Source: Tsuneonella rigui (GTDB taxonomy: Bacteria; Pseudomonadota; Alphaproteobacteria; Sphingomonadales; Sphingomonadaceae). Taken from it: a DNA stretch of 64,000 bases. The translations under genes and the position numbers were made by a program. The notes beneath the pieces are model-generated. The model saw only the letters and a program-made list of their open reading frames with translations, was not told where the DNA came from and did not search any database. The stretch lies in assembly GCF_003958625.1 (NCBI RefSeq), contig NZ_RSEL01000007.1, positions 62,001-126,000 on the forward strand. The letters are read 5' to 3'. Shown piece after piece: positions 8,929-17,783 of the stretch (position 1 is the stretch's first letter; every line of letters starts with the position of its first letter).

Positions 8929-9036
8929 CCCGAATTTAACCATGGCGAGAGATCGCTTGGCCGTCCGGGCGTTGCGCTTTGCGTCGATGAGCGTAGAGGG
9001 ACCGTCCGTTTTTTGCATGTGCGAAGGAGTGTGCCC

Positions 9037-10062
9037 GTGGGTTACCGGGTGGCCGTGGTCGGCGCGACCGGCAATGTTGGACGTGAAATGCTCGCCGTTC
9101 TGGCCGAGCGCGAATTCCCCTGCGACGAGATCGCCGCGGTCGCAAGCTCGCGCTCGACCGGGACTGAGGTCGAATTCGGCGACACCGGCCGCATGCTCAA
9201 GTGCAAGAACATCGAGCATTTCGATTTTACCGGCTGGGACATCGCCCTGTTCGCCGCGGGCAGCGGCCCCTCGGCCGAATACGCGCCCAAGGCGGCAGCG
9301 GCCGGCTGCGTGGTGATCGACAACTCGTCGCTCTACCGCATGGACCCGGACGTGCCCTTGATCGTGCCCGAGGTGAACCCCGACGCGATCGACGAATACA
9401 AGAAGCGCAACATCATCGCGAACCCCAACTGCTCGACCGCGCAGATGGTCGTTGCGCTGAAGCCGCTGCACGATGCGGCCGGGATCAAGCGCGTGGTCGT
9501 CTCGACCTACCAGTCGGTCTCGGGCGCGGGCAAGCAGGGCATGGACGAGCTGTTCGAGCAGAGCCGCGCGATCTTCGTCGGCGACCAGGCCGAGCCCAAG
9601 AAGTTCACCAAGCAGATCGCCTTCAACGTGATCCCGCACATCGACAGCTTCCTCGACGATGGTTCGACCAAGGAAGAGTGGAAGATGGTGGTCGAGACCA
9701 AGAAGATCCTCGATCCCAAGATCAAGGTCACCGCGACGTGCGTCCGGGTGCCGGTGTTCGTCGGCCATTCGGAAGCGATCAACCTCGAATTCGAGCGCGA
9801 GATTTCGGCCGAGCAGGCGATGGAGATTTTGCGCGAGGCGCCCGGGGTGATGCTGATCGATAAGCGCGAGGACGGCGGCTACATCACCCCCATCGAGAGC
9901 GTGGGCGATGCCGCGACTTTCGTTTCCCGCGTGCGTGAAGACTCGACGATCGAGAACGGCCTCAACATCTGGTGCGTGTCGGACAACCTGCGCAAGGGTG
10001 CCGCGCTCAACGCGGTGCAGATCGCCGAGCTGCTCGGTCGGCGGCACCTCAAAAAGGGCTGA
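9037..10062 (+). CDS. asd: Aspartate-semialdehyde dehydrogenase
   Basis: Reduces aspartyl phosphate to aspartate semialdehyde, the branch point toward lysine/diaminopimelate, threonine and methionine. The 341-residue protein starts VGYRVAVVGATGNVGREML, with the NADP-binding GATGNVG motif. It contains the active-site Cys in NPNCSTAQM (about residue 130), the NVIPHID segment and the catalytic His region VPVFVGHSEAINLE. GTG 9037 is chosen because AAGGAG lies seven bases upstream and it yields the standard N-terminus; an in-frame TTG at 9013 is less likely. Confidence 0.95.
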   Translation: MGYRVAVVGATGNVGREMLAVLAEREFPCDEIAAVASSRSTGTEVEFGDTGRMLKCKNIEHFDFTGWDIALFAAGSGPSAEYAPKAAAAGCVVIDNSSLYRMDPDVPLIVPEVNPDAIDEYKKRNIIANPNCSTAQMVVALKPLHDAAGIKRVVVSTYQSVSGAGKQGMDELFEQSRAIFVGDQAEPKKFTKQIAFNVIPHIDSFLDDGSTKEEWKMVVETKKILDPKIKVTATCVRVPVFVGHSEAINLEFEREISAEQAMEILREAPGVMLIDKREDGGYITPIESVGDAATFVSRVREDSTIENGLNIWCVSDNLRKGAALNAVQIAELLGRRHLKKG

Positions 10063-10064
10063 GC

Positions 10065-10634
10065 GTGCGGCTGACGATGGGCGTGCTCGCCGCCGCGTTG
10101 CTCGCGGCGGGCTGCCATGATCGCGCCCCCGCTCCTCCCAAGCCCACTGCTTCGACCGCCGCCAAGCCGAAGCCGATCAACCGCGCGGTCCTCGACCATG
10201 AAGGTGTGACGTTCGACTCGCCGGCGGGAAGGACGTTCGAGTACAACTTCGGTGCCAGCCGTACCGAGGTTGAGGCGGTCGCGAACCGCTTGTTCGGTGA
10301 GGGCGACCGCTCCGCCAACGGCGAGTGCGGCGCAGGACCGATGGAATTCACCCGCTACGGTCCGCTCACGCTCAACTACCAGCACGATAAGCTGGTCGGC
10401 TGGCTGGCAAACGAAGGGGTGCAGGTCGTCACGACCGACGGCGTGAAGCCCGGCACTTTCATGCGCGATCTCAAGGTCACTCGCAGCGTTCGGATGGTGG
10501 TGGACAGCACGCTCGAGGGCGAGTTCGACTATCTCGCCGCGGACGGCCACCCGATCGGCGGCTTCGCGAAGGGCAAGGGGCGTGACGCGAAGATCGCCAG
10601 CCTATACGCAGGGACGAATTGCTTCTTTCGCTGA
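10065..10634 (+). CDS. Putative lipoprotein of unknown function
   Basis: A 189-residue protein with a short signal (VRLTMGVLAAALLAAGC) ending in a lipobox LAAGC at about residue 17, followed by a Pro/Lys/Ala-rich linker. It is therefore expected to be a membrane-anchored periplasmic lipoprotein. The mature domain contains a possible disulfide pair (ECGAG and the C-terminal TNCFFR). I do not recognise the family. The start is GTG 10065, two bases after the asd stop; ATG 10077 would shorten the signal. Tight spacing suggests co-transcription with asd and the next gene. Confidence 0.7.
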   Translation: MRLTMGVLAAALLAAGCHDRAPAPPKPTASTAAKPKPINRAVLDHEGVTFDSPAGRTFEYNFGASRTEVEAVANRLFGEGDRSANGECGAGPMEFTRYGPLTLNYQHDKLVGWLANEGVQVVTTDGVKPGTFMRDLKVTRSVRMVVDSTLEGEFDYLAADGHPIGGFAKGKGRDAKIASLYAGTNCFFR

Positions 10635-10647
10635 CAGGGGTAATGCG

Positions 10648-11298
10648 ATGGCGCTGACGGCCGACTTGTTCTTCAGCTTTCGCAGTCCGTACAGCTATCT
10701 CGCGGTCGGCCGCTATCGCCAGCTGGCCGAAGACTACGCGGTCGATATCGCGCTGCGGCCGGTTTATCCGCTGGCGATTCGGGAGCCGGATTTCTTCGAG
10801 CGGAATCACCCGAACTGGCTGCGCTACACGATGCTCGACATGTTCCGTGTGGCGCAGTTCGAGGGCATTCCGTTCGGCCCGCCGCGCCCCGATCCAATCG
10901 TGCAGGACGTAGCCACCCGCAAGATCGCTGCGGAACAGCCTTATATCCGCCGGATCACCCGGCTGGGTCAGGCAGCGGCCCGGCGCGGAAAAGGGCTGGC
11001 GTTTGCCGCCGAAGCGGCGCGGCTGATCTGGGGCGGAGCGGAGAACTGGCACCAGGGCGACCATCTCGCCGGTGCGGCCAGCAGCGCAGGGCTGCATCTC
11101 ACCGAGCTCGACGCCGAAGTGGACCGCGATGCCGAAGCGCTCGACGCCGAAATCGGCGCGAACCAGCAAGCGCTGGAGGATGCAGGCCACTGGGGCGTGC
11201 CGACACTGGTATTCGATGGCGAGCCGTTTTTCGGCCAGGACCGCATCGCCATGGCCAAGTGGCGCATGGAGCAGAAGGGCTTACAGCCTCGTCAGTGA
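10648..11298 (+). CDS. DsbA-family protein, 2-hydroxychromene-2-carboxylate isomerase-like
   Basis: A 216-residue thioredoxin-fold protein of the kappa-class glutathione-transferase / DsbA superfamily. The opening LFFSFRSPYSYLAVGRY matches the FxSPYSYLA signature of 2-hydroxychromene-2-carboxylate isomerases, in which Ser replaces the catalytic Cys, and GVPTLVFDGEPFFGQDR is the cis-Pro region near the C-terminus. Characterised members isomerise an intermediate of naphthalene degradation using glutathione; most genomic homologues, including this one outside an aromatic-degradation cluster, have unknown substrates. ATG 10648 has GGGG upstream. Its 3' end overlaps the convergent efflux gene by seven bases. 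Confidence 0.8.
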   Translation: MALTADLFFSFRSPYSYLAVGRYRQLAEDYAVDIALRPVYPLAIREPDFFERNHPNWLRYTMLDMFRVAQFEGIPFGPPRPDPIVQDVATRKIAAEQPYIRRITRLGQAAARRGKGLAFAAEAARLIWGGAENWHQGDHLAGAASSAGLHLTELDAEVDRDAEALDAEIGANQQALEDAGHWGVPTLVFDGEPFFGQDRIAMAKWRMEQKGLQPRQ

Positions 11299-12878
11299 TC
11301 CATCGCCGGGGCAGGCCCGGGCCCTTGGGGCCGGCCGCGGCGCATCAGCAAGACCAGCGGCACCGCGGCAAGAGCCAGCCACATCATCAGGTAGAAGTCG
11401 TCCACGTAAGCGACCATCGCGGCCTGGCGATTGACCTCATTGTCCATCATCTGCAGCGCAACGTCCGCGGCCGATTGGTAACGGTCGATCGAAGACAGAT
11501 CGATGTTCACGACACCCGATGGATCGAGCCGCGAGCCGATCTCCTCGTGGCCGCGCTGGATGTTAGCCGCGAGCGCAATGGTTGTGATCGAGATGCCCAC
11601 CGATGCGCCCACCGACCGCGCCAGGTTCAGAAGGCTCGATCCGTCAGTGCGCAGGTGAGGGGGCAGGGTGGAGAAGGCCATCGTGTTCAGGGGAATGAAC
11701 ACCAGGCCCAGGCCTAGCCCCTGGATCAAGCCGGCGCTGACGAAATGCCAGGTGTCGGCCGCGAGCGACCAATGCGCCATCATGAGCTGCGAATATGCCG
11801 CGATCAGGAATCCGGTGCCGACAACAAAGCGCGCGTCGGCTCCGCGCCGGATCAGCAGGCCCGAGAGCTGCATGGAGATGAGGACGCCGACGCCACGGGG
11901 CATCAGCACGATGCCGGTATCGATCACACTGTAGCCGAACAGGCGCTGCAACATCGGCGGCATCAGCGCCATGTTGGCGAACATGACCACGCCGATCACG
12001 ATCATGAAGCCGAGGGCGATGGCGAAGTTGCGGTCGGCAAATAGCGATCGCGCGAACAGCGGCTGCTTTGCAGTGGCGAGGTGGATCACTGCCATCCACC
12101 CGGCGCTCAAGGTCACGAAGGCGTAGAGCCAGATTTCTCCAGCGTCGAACCAGTCCACGTGATTGCCGCGGTCGAGCATCAGTTGCAGCCCCGACAGCGA
12201 TAGGCCGAGCAGCGCGAAGCCCACGATATCGAACCTGCGTTTCGCGGCATCGCGACCGGGCAGCTCCGCCAGCAAAATAGCGAGCGACAGGATGCCGACC
12301 GGTAGATTGACGTAGAATACCCACCGCCAGTTGGCGCTTTCCGTCAGCCACCCGCCTAGGATCGGACCCAGGATCGGACCGATCATGATGCCCATGCCCC
12401 AGATGGCCATGACCTGGGCGTGCCGGCTCGGCCGATTGGTATCGAGCATGAAGCTTTGGCTGAGCGGGGGAATAAATGCGCCCGCGACACCCTGCAGCGC
12501 GCGAAAGACGACCATCGATTCGAGGTTCTGCGCCAATCCGCACAGCATCGAGGCAATGATGAACCCGGCGACGGAGCCGATGAAGAGCCGGCGCCCGCCG
12601 ATGCGATCGGAGAGCCAGCCGGTGATCGGCATCGCCACCGCGCTCGCGACGATATAACTCGTCAGGACCCAGGTGATGCTGTCGGCGGTGGCGCCGAGCG
12701 AACTTTGCATATGCGGGATCGCCACATTGGCGATCGTGGTGTCGAGGATCTGCAGCAGGGAAGCCGCCATGATGCCGACCAGCAGCAGCGGCTGGTTGCC
12801 GACCGGCAGACGCGGCTCGTCCTTGACGACGGGGTCCGGGTCCGCCGTCGGTCGCCGGGGTAGCGCGGCGGATGCCAT
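11292..12878 (-). CDS. emrB: DHA2-family multidrug efflux transporter (EmrB/QacA type)
   Basis: A 528-residue major facilitator protein with about 14 membrane helices. The motif between helices 2 and 3 is GWLSDRIGGRRLF (MFS motif A), and motif C is seen in GPILGPILGGWLTESANWRWVFYVNLP, typical of drug:H+ antiporters of the DHA2 group. The N-terminal arm (RPTADPDPVVKDEPRLPV) is cytoplasmic. The gene follows an HlyD-type adaptor by six bases on the same strand, the classical EmrA-EmrB arrangement for extruding toxic hydrophobic compounds across both membranes with an outer-membrane channel, which is not encoded here. Confidence 0.9.
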   Translation of the reverse strand: MASAALPRRPTADPDPVVKDEPRLPVGNQPLLLVGIMAASLLQILDTTIANVAIPHMQSSLGATADSITWVLTSYIVASAVAMPITGWLSDRIGGRRLFIGSVAGFIIASMLCGLAQNLESMVVFRALQGVAGAFIPPLSQSFMLDTNRPSRHAQVMAIWGMGIMIGPILGPILGGWLTESANWRWVFYVNLPVGILSLAILLAELPGRDAAKRRFDIVGFALLGLSLSGLQLMLDRGNHVDWFDAGEIWLYAFVTLSAGWMAVIHLATAKQPLFARSLFADRNFAIALGFMIVIGVVMFANMALMPPMLQRLFGYSVIDTGIVLMPRGVGVLISMQLSGLLIRRGADARFVVGTGFLIAAYSQLMMAHWSLAADTWHFVSAGLIQGLGLGLVFIPLNTMAFSTLPPHLRTDGSSLLNLARSVGASVGISITTIALAANIQRGHEEIGSRLDPSGVVNIDLSSIDRYQSAADVALQMMDNEVNRQAAMVAYVDDFYLMMWLALAAVPLVLLMRRGRPQGPGPAPAMDH

Positions 12879-12884
12879 GCTGGC

Positions 12885-13970
12885 CTAGCGGCTGCGGCCG
12901 TCGGTAAAGACGGTGACGTCGCTGGAAATGCCGGCAATCATCTGCCGGGGCGGGGTTCCGTCGATCGCCACGCGAACTGGTACACGCTGGGTCACCTTGA
13001 CCCAGTTGCCGGTCGCGTTTTGGGCCGGCAGCACCGAGAACTCCGATCCGGTGCCTGCGCCAATCGAGGCAACATGGCCTTTCACTCGCAGCTCGGGATA
13101 GGCGTCGAAGCGGATTTCCGCGGGCTGGCCGACCTTCATCTCGTCGAGATCAGTCTCTTTGAAGTTCGCCTCGACGTACGTAGTCCCGGTCGCCACCAGC
13201 GTGACCACCGGCAAACCTTGCACGATCTGGCTGCCGACCTGAAGCCGATCGGCCTGCGCAATGCGGCCGTCCATCGGCGCGCGCACAGTGGTGCGGCTCA
13301 GGTTGAGTTCGGCCACCGCGCGCTGCGCCTTGGCCGCGGCAACTTGCGGATTTTCACCCGGCACTTGCGCACCGGTAGCAAGTTTCGCCCGCGCGGCTTG
13401 CGCACGCGCCTCGGCCGCGCGCAGTTCCTCCCGGGCCTGCGCAACCGCGTGCTGCGCCGCCTGGTAATCCGCCTTGGTCGTGAAACCGCGGTTCCACAGC
13501 GCTTGCTGGCGGCTCAGAGTCGCTTGCGCAAAAGCGATATCCTCACGGGCTCCGGCGATATCCGCGCCGGACAGGTCCGACGAATTCTCAAGCGCGACGA
13601 CATTTGCCTGGGCCAAGGCGATCTGCGCATCAGCCTGCTGAATTTGGAGGCGGAACGGCTCCGGGTCGATAACGAACAGCAGGTCGCCCTTGTGGACGAT
13701 CTGGCCGTCCCTGACCGCGACCTGGACAATCTTGCCGCCCACTTCGGGGCTGACGGAAACCTTGTCCTGCTGGACGTAGGCATTGTCGGTCGAAACCTTG
13801 CCCTCGAGGCTCAGCCAATAGAGCACGCCTCCGATCAGTAGCGCGAGCGGCAGGGCCGCCATCAGGGCCAATCGGCCCCAACGGCGTTTGGGCTTGTCGG
13901 TGGTTTCGATCACCTGCTCGACCGGTTCGGCCTCGCTGGTTTCGATGGAGCTGGGGTCCGCCTCAGCCAT
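12885..13970 (-). CDS. emrA: HlyD-family membrane fusion protein (EmrA type)
   Basis: A 361-residue periplasmic adaptor. It has an acidic cytoplasmic N-terminus, one membrane anchor (about residues 33-52, LALMAALPLALLIGGVLYWL), a biotinyl-lipoyl-like half (VSPEVGGKIVQVAVRDGQIVHKGDLL), a long coiled-coil hairpin rich in Ala/Gln/Glu (about 85-200), and the returning lipoyl/beta-barrel portion (LSRTTVRAPMDGRIA). It should couple the adjacent DHA2 transporter to an outer-membrane channel. First gene of the two-gene unit; the 125-bp gap upstream, shared with the divergent GFA gene, is the likely promoter region. Confidence 0.9.
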   Translation of the reverse strand: MAEADPSSIETSEAEPVEQVIETTDKPKRRWGRLALMAALPLALLIGGVLYWLSLEGKVSTDNAYVQQDKVSVSPEVGGKIVQVAVRDGQIVHKGDLLFVIDPEPFRLQIQQADAQIALAQANVVALENSSDLSGADIAGAREDIAFAQATLSRQQALWNRGFTTKADYQAAQHAVAQAREELRAAEARAQAARAKLATGAQVPGENPQVAAAKAQRAVAELNLSRTTVRAPMDGRIAQADRLQVGSQIVQGLPVVTLVATGTTYVEANFKETDLDEMKVGQPAEIRFDAYPELRVKGHVASIGAGTGSEFSVLPAQNATGNWVKVTQRVPVRVAIDGTPPRQMIAGISSDVTVFTDGRSR

Positions 13971-14095
13971 GAGGCGCGCGCCGCTTGAAGCCGGTCGTCA
14001 TGAGTTTCCCAAAGCGCAATCGGTTGCGAAATGCAATCATGCTCAAACGCCGCAAACGCCTTTCGTATTCCGTTTCGGGCGATAAAAGCTTGGCC

Positions 14096-14545
14096 ATGGC
14101 CAAGATTGAGAAGAGCGGCGGCTGCCAATGCCGCCGCGTTCGCTACACCGTCCAGGTCGATCCGAATGACGCTGGACTTTGTCACTGCCGCATGTGTCAG
14201 CGCGCAACCGGCGGAGTTGCGGCGGCGCTGGTGAGCGTCAAGCAGTCCGACGTTGTCTGGGACGGAGAGCCCGCGTGGTACGATAGCTCTCCGATCGCCC
14301 AGCGGCCGTTTTGTCCGCACTGCGGCACCCCGATCGGCTTTCGCTTCCGCGAAGGATCGGAGAACATGGACTTCACGGTCGGCAGCTTCGACGAGCCGTG
14401 GGATTTCGTGCCGAAGACGCACTTCGGTGCGGAGAGCGTGATTGAAGCGTGGGTCGATACCAGTGCCCTGCCGCGCACCCGCACCGGCGAGCACGAGGTG
14501 ATTATGAAGCGGTGGCGCGAAGCCGGCGCGGAGCCGCCTGCATGA
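14096..14545 (+). CDS. GFA-family zinc-binding protein (CENP-V/GFA domain)
   Basis: A 149-residue protein with the Cys pattern of the GFA domain: GGCQCRRVRY (about residues 8-17), CHCRMCQRATG (about 31-41) and FCPHCGTPIGF (about 71-81), which together bind two zinc ions. Family members include a proposed glutathione-dependent formaldehyde-activating enzyme and a centromere protein, but most are uncharacterised, so a catalytic role is not claimed. The start MAKIEKSGG at 14096 places the first Cys motif at the usual distance from the N-terminus; the frame is open upstream. ATGA overlap with the next gene indicates translational coupling. Confidence 0.85.
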   Translation: MAKIEKSGGCQCRRVRYTVQVDPNDAGLCHCRMCQRATGGVAAALVSVKQSDVVWDGEPAWYDSSPIAQRPFCPHCGTPIGFRFREGSENMDFTVGSFDEPWDFVPKTHFGAESVIEAWVDTSALPRTRTGEHEVIMKRWREAGAEPPA

Positions 14546-15294
14546 GCGCGACTCAGCAGATGGTGCCGGGTTTCGACGGGCAGCCGCTCGCAGTGCATCG
14601 GGTCGGCGCGGGACGTCCGGTGCTCCTGCTGCACGGGCTGTTTTCCGAAGCGAACACCAACTGGATCAAGTTCGGGCACGCCCAGCGCCTCGCGGACGCG
14701 GGGTTCGAGGCGATCATGCCTGATCTCCGCGCGCATGGCGCGAGCGCCAAGCCGCATGACCCCGCTGCCTATCCGCGCGACGTGCTGGTGCGCGACTTGT
14801 TTGCGGTGGTCGAAGAATTGGGGCTCGAAACCTACGATCTCGTCGGCTTCTCGCTCGGCTCGCGCACGTCGGCGCGGGCGGTGCTTGCCGGGCTGTCGCC
14901 GCGGCGGCTGGTGCTGGGCGGCATGGGTCTCGAAGGCCTCGCCGGATGGAATCGGCGCGCCGACTTCTTCATCGACGCCATCGACCGCTTCGATAGCGTG
15001 AAGCACGGCGATCCCGCGTTCTTCGCGGTCAGCTTCATGAAGACCCAGAAGGTCGACCGCGAGGCGGCGCGGCTGCTGTTGCAGTCAGTCGGCGATACCG
15101 ATCCGGCCGAGCTCGAGCGGATTACCATGCCCACGCTGGTGCTGTGCGGCGCGCAGGACCGCGACAACGGCGATCCGGTGAAATTGACCGAAGCGCTGCC
15201 CGATGCGCGTTTCGAGGAAGTGCCGGGCACGCACATGAGCTCGGTCACCGAACCCGCGCTGGGAGAGGCTATCGTGCGCTTCCTCGCCGGTTGA
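14542..15294 (+). CDS. Alpha/beta-fold hydrolase
   Basis: A 250-residue alpha/beta hydrolase. VLLLHGLFSE (about residues 27-36) forms the oxyanion region, the nucleophile elbow is GFSLGS (Ser near residue 100), LVLCGAQD carries the acid loop, and the terminal His is probably in PGTHMSS (near residue 233). The substrate is not evident. The start overlaps the stop of the GFA gene (ATGA). Confidence 0.85.
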   Translation: MSATQQMVPGFDGQPLAVHRVGAGRPVLLLHGLFSEANTNWIKFGHAQRLADAGFEAIMPDLRAHGASAKPHDPAAYPRDVLVRDLFAVVEELGLETYDLVGFSLGSRTSARAVLAGLSPRRLVLGGMGLEGLAGWNRRADFFIDAIDRFDSVKHGDPAFFAVSFMKTQKVDREAARLLLQSVGDTDPAELERITMPTLVLCGAQDRDNGDPVKLTEALPDARFEEVPGTHMSSVTEPALGEAIVRFLAG

Positions 15295-15365
15295 TTCAGC
15301 GCGCACTCATGTGCGAGAGCGTGACCTATCCAAAGTAATCTTCCCCAGTTCAGAGAGGCTCTGTC

Positions 15366-17192
15366 ATGAAATTCGCTTCGACCGCGCTCGCCGCGCTTGC
15401 CGTTGCGCTCGCCACGCCCGCCTTCGCGCAGGAGGCCGCGCCGGCCTATCCGATGACCGCAGAGGGCGCCGCGCAGTTCGTCGCCGCCGCGGAGCAGGAC
15501 TTCGCCACCTTCTCGGTCGAGAACAACCAGATCAACTGGGTGAACTACAACTTCATCACCGACGATACCGACGCGCTTGCAGCGCGCAGCAACGCCGAGC
15601 TGACCGAGAAGGCGGTCAAGTACGCGCTCGACGCCGCCAAGTACGCCGCGCTCCCGGGCCTCGACGCCGATGTGAAGCGCAAGCTCAACATCATGCGCAA
15701 CGGCATCGTCCTGCCCGCGCCGACCACGCCCGGAGCCGCCACCCAGCTCAGCGAGATCACCACCGCGCTCTCCAGCCAGTACGGCAAGGGCAAGGGCACG
15801 CTGAACGGCAAGGAGATCTCGGGCTCCGACATCGAGGCCGAGATGGGCAACCTCGAGCACACGCCCGCCGAGTTCGCCGAGATGTGGGCGAGCTGGCACG
15901 ACAACGTCGGCGCGCCGATGAAGGACGATTACGCCAAGATGGTGACCATCGCGAACCAGGGCTCGAAGGAGCTCGGGTTTGCGGACACCGGCGCGATGTG
16001 GCGCTCGGGCTACGACATGACGCCCGAAGAGTTCACGGCGATGACTGAGCGGCTGTGGAACGAGACCAAGCCGCTCTACGAGGCGCTGCACACCTATGTG
16101 CGCTGGAAGCTCAACGAGAAGTACGGCGACGCGGTGCAGCCCAAGACGGGCCCGATCCGCGCGGACCTGCTGGGCAACATGTGGGCGCAGGAATGGGGCA
16201 ACATCTACCCGCTGGTCGCTCCGGCCGGCTCGGGGGATCTCGGTTACGACATCGGCGAGCTGCTCAAGGCCAAGGGCAAGACCCCGCTCGACATGGTCCA
16301 CTACGGCGAGAACTTCTATTCCTCGCTCGGCTTCGCCAAGCTGCCCGATACGTTCTGGACCCGCAGCCTGTTCGTGAAGCCGGCCGATCGCGAAGTGGTC
16401 TGCCACGCCTCCGCATGGGACATCGACAACAAGGACGACATCCGCATCAAGATGTGCACGAAGGTGAATGCGGACGACTTTGTCACCATCCACCACGAGC
16501 TGGGCCACAACTACTACCAGCGCGCGTACAATCAGCAGCCGTTTACCTACATGAACGGCGCGAACGACGGATTCCACGAGGCGATCGGCGATTTCATCGC
16601 GCTGTCGATCACCCCGCAGTACCTCGTCGACATCGGCCTGCTCGACAAGGCGCAGGTGCCGAGCGCGGACAAGGACACCGGCCTGCTCCTGCGCCAGGCG
16701 ATGGACAAGGTCGCGTTCCTCCCCTTCGGGCTGCTGGTCGACAAGTGGCGCTGGGGCGTGTTCGACGGATCGATCACGCCGGATAACTACAACACCGCGT
16801 GGGTCGACCTGAAGAAGCAGTACCAGGGCGTGATCCCGCCGGTTGAGCGACCGGCGAATGCGTTCGATCCGGGCGCCAAGTACCACATCCCCGGCAACAC
16901 GCCGTACACCCGCTACTTCCTCGCGCGGATCTTGCAGTTCCAGTTCTACCAGGCGGCGTGCAAGCAGGCCGGCTGGAAGGGCCCGCTGCACCGCTGCAGC
17001 TTCTACGGCAACAAGGAAGTCGGCGATAAGCTCAACGCGATGCTCGCGATGGGCGCCTCGAAGCCGTGGCCCGATGCGCTGCAGGTGTTCACCGGCACGC
17101 GCGAGATCAGCGCCAAGCCGATGCTGGAATACTTCGCGCCGCTTAAGAAGTGGCTCGACGAGCAGAACAAGGGCAAGCCCAAGGGCTGGTGA
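15366..17192 (+). CDS. M2-family peptidyl-dipeptidase (angiotensin-converting-enzyme-like), exported
   Basis: A 608-residue zinc metallopeptidase. The signal peptide (MKFASTALAALAVALATPAFA) has an Ala-x-Ala site at about residue 21, so the enzyme is periplasmic or secreted. The zinc-binding HELGH motif (in IHHELGHNYYQ) is near residues 379-383, with the third ligand Glu in HEAIGD about 24 residues later, matching gluzincin family M2. M2 enzymes remove C-terminal dipeptides from peptides. Length matches the single-domain bacterial forms. The gene has its own 71-bp upstream region and appears monocistronic, with a hairpin downstream. Confidence 0.93.
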   Translation: MKFASTALAALAVALATPAFAQEAAPAYPMTAEGAAQFVAAAEQDFATFSVENNQINWVNYNFITDDTDALAARSNAELTEKAVKYALDAAKYAALPGLDADVKRKLNIMRNGIVLPAPTTPGAATQLSEITTALSSQYGKGKGTLNGKEISGSDIEAEMGNLEHTPAEFAEMWASWHDNVGAPMKDDYAKMVTIANQGSKELGFADTGAMWRSGYDMTPEEFTAMTERLWNETKPLYEALHTYVRWKLNEKYGDAVQPKTGPIRADLLGNMWAQEWGNIYPLVAPAGSGDLGYDIGELLKAKGKTPLDMVHYGENFYSSLGFAKLPDTFWTRSLFVKPADREVVCHASAWDIDNKDDIRIKMCTKVNADDFVTIHHELGHNYYQRAYNQQPFTYMNGANDGFHEAIGDFIALSITPQYLVDIGLLDKAQVPSADKDTGLLLRQAMDKVAFLPFGLLVDKWRWGVFDGSITPDNYNTAWVDLKKQYQGVIPPVERPANAFDPGAKYHIPGNTPYTRYFLARILQFQFYQAACKQAGWKGPLHRCSFYGNKEVGDKLNAMLAMGASKPWPDALQVFTGTREISAKPMLEYFAPLKKWLDEQNKGKPKGW

Positions 17193-17222
17193 CGGCCCGC
17201 AGATAGCCTCTTTGCGCGCAAC

Positions 17223-17276
17223 GTGATTCCCGCCACAAGGCCAATCGGGCCGCGGTTGGCCTTTGGGGGGAATCAC
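17223..17276 (+). promoter_or_regulatory. Nested hairpin before the YbjN-like gene, burying its Shine-Dalgarno
   Basis: Outer arms GTGATTCCC (17223-17231) and GGGAATCAC (17268-17276) are perfectly complementary, and inside them AAGGCCAA (17237-17244) pairs with TTGGCCTT (17256-17263). The purine-rich ribosome-binding region lies inside the outer 3' arm and the ATG follows immediately. It could act as terminator or attenuator for the M2 gene, or as a translational switch for the next gene. Confidence 0.5.
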
Positions 17277-17777
17277 ATGCGTATTACGGGCGGACTCGTC
17301 ATGGCGGCTGCTGTCGCCGGCCTTTTGACCGGCACGCCGGCCGTTGCGGCGGATGACGTGGTCACAGCCTACAATCCCGGCGGGATGGCCAAGGTCATGC
17401 GCGATGCCGGGTACACGGCCGATCTCGACGTCGACGATTACGGCGATCCGGTCATCAAGACGTCGTTCGGAAACTACGGCGGAACGATCTATTTCTACGG
17501 CTGTGACGAGACCAATCACGATCGGTGCGATTCGGTGCAGTTCCGTGCAGGGCTCGACCGCAAGACAGCGATGCCGCTGTCGCTGTTGAATCAGGTGATC
17601 AAGAAGTATCGCTATTCGGCGGTGTGGCTGGACGACGAGGGCGATCCATGGGTCAACTTCGACGTCTTCACCAATGCCGGGATCTCGAAGGACGTCTTCC
17701 TGACCGCGCTCAAGGCTTACACCGAGAACCTCGAAAACGTGGCCGATCAGGTGTTTGCGGAGGAACGCGGCGAGTAG
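17277..17777 (+). CDS. Exported YbjN-domain-like protein
   Basis: A 166-residue protein with an N-terminal signal (MRITGGLVMAAAVAGLLTGTPAVA, cleavage near residue 24-26). The mature part has the layout of YbjN/DUF1790 domains, which resemble type III secretion chaperones in fold: a helix (NPGGMAKVMRDAGY), a strand pair (DLDVDDYGDPVIKTSF) and a long C-terminal helix. Two Cys (FYGCDETNHDRCDS) may form a disulfide in the periplasm. The function is unknown. ATG 17277 is chosen because the signal peptide starts there and a G-rich ribosome-binding site precedes it. Confidence 0.75.
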   Translation: MRITGGLVMAAAVAGLLTGTPAVAADDVVTAYNPGGMAKVMRDAGYTADLDVDDYGDPVIKTSFGNYGGTIYFYGCDETNHDRCDSVQFRAGLDRKTAMPLSLLNQVIKKYRYSAVWLDDEGDPWVNFDVFTNAGISKDVFLTALKAYTENLENVADQVFAEERGE

Positions 17778-17783
17778 TTGCTT

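Noticed and set aside
8667-8939. Plus-strand 90-codon frame between rplS and asd
   Set aside because: No ribosome-binding site or family resemblance; the sequence is better explained by RNA stems and a minus-strand terminator.
8670-9036. Possible lysine or SAM riboswitch in the asd leader
   Set aside because: No conserved core of either class was seen, and the strongest terminator and promoter point to the other strand.
14832-17519. 895-codon minus-strand frame across the hydrolase and M2 peptidase genes
   Set aside because: Composition is that of an antisense shadow; both plus-strand genes have clear catalytic motifs.
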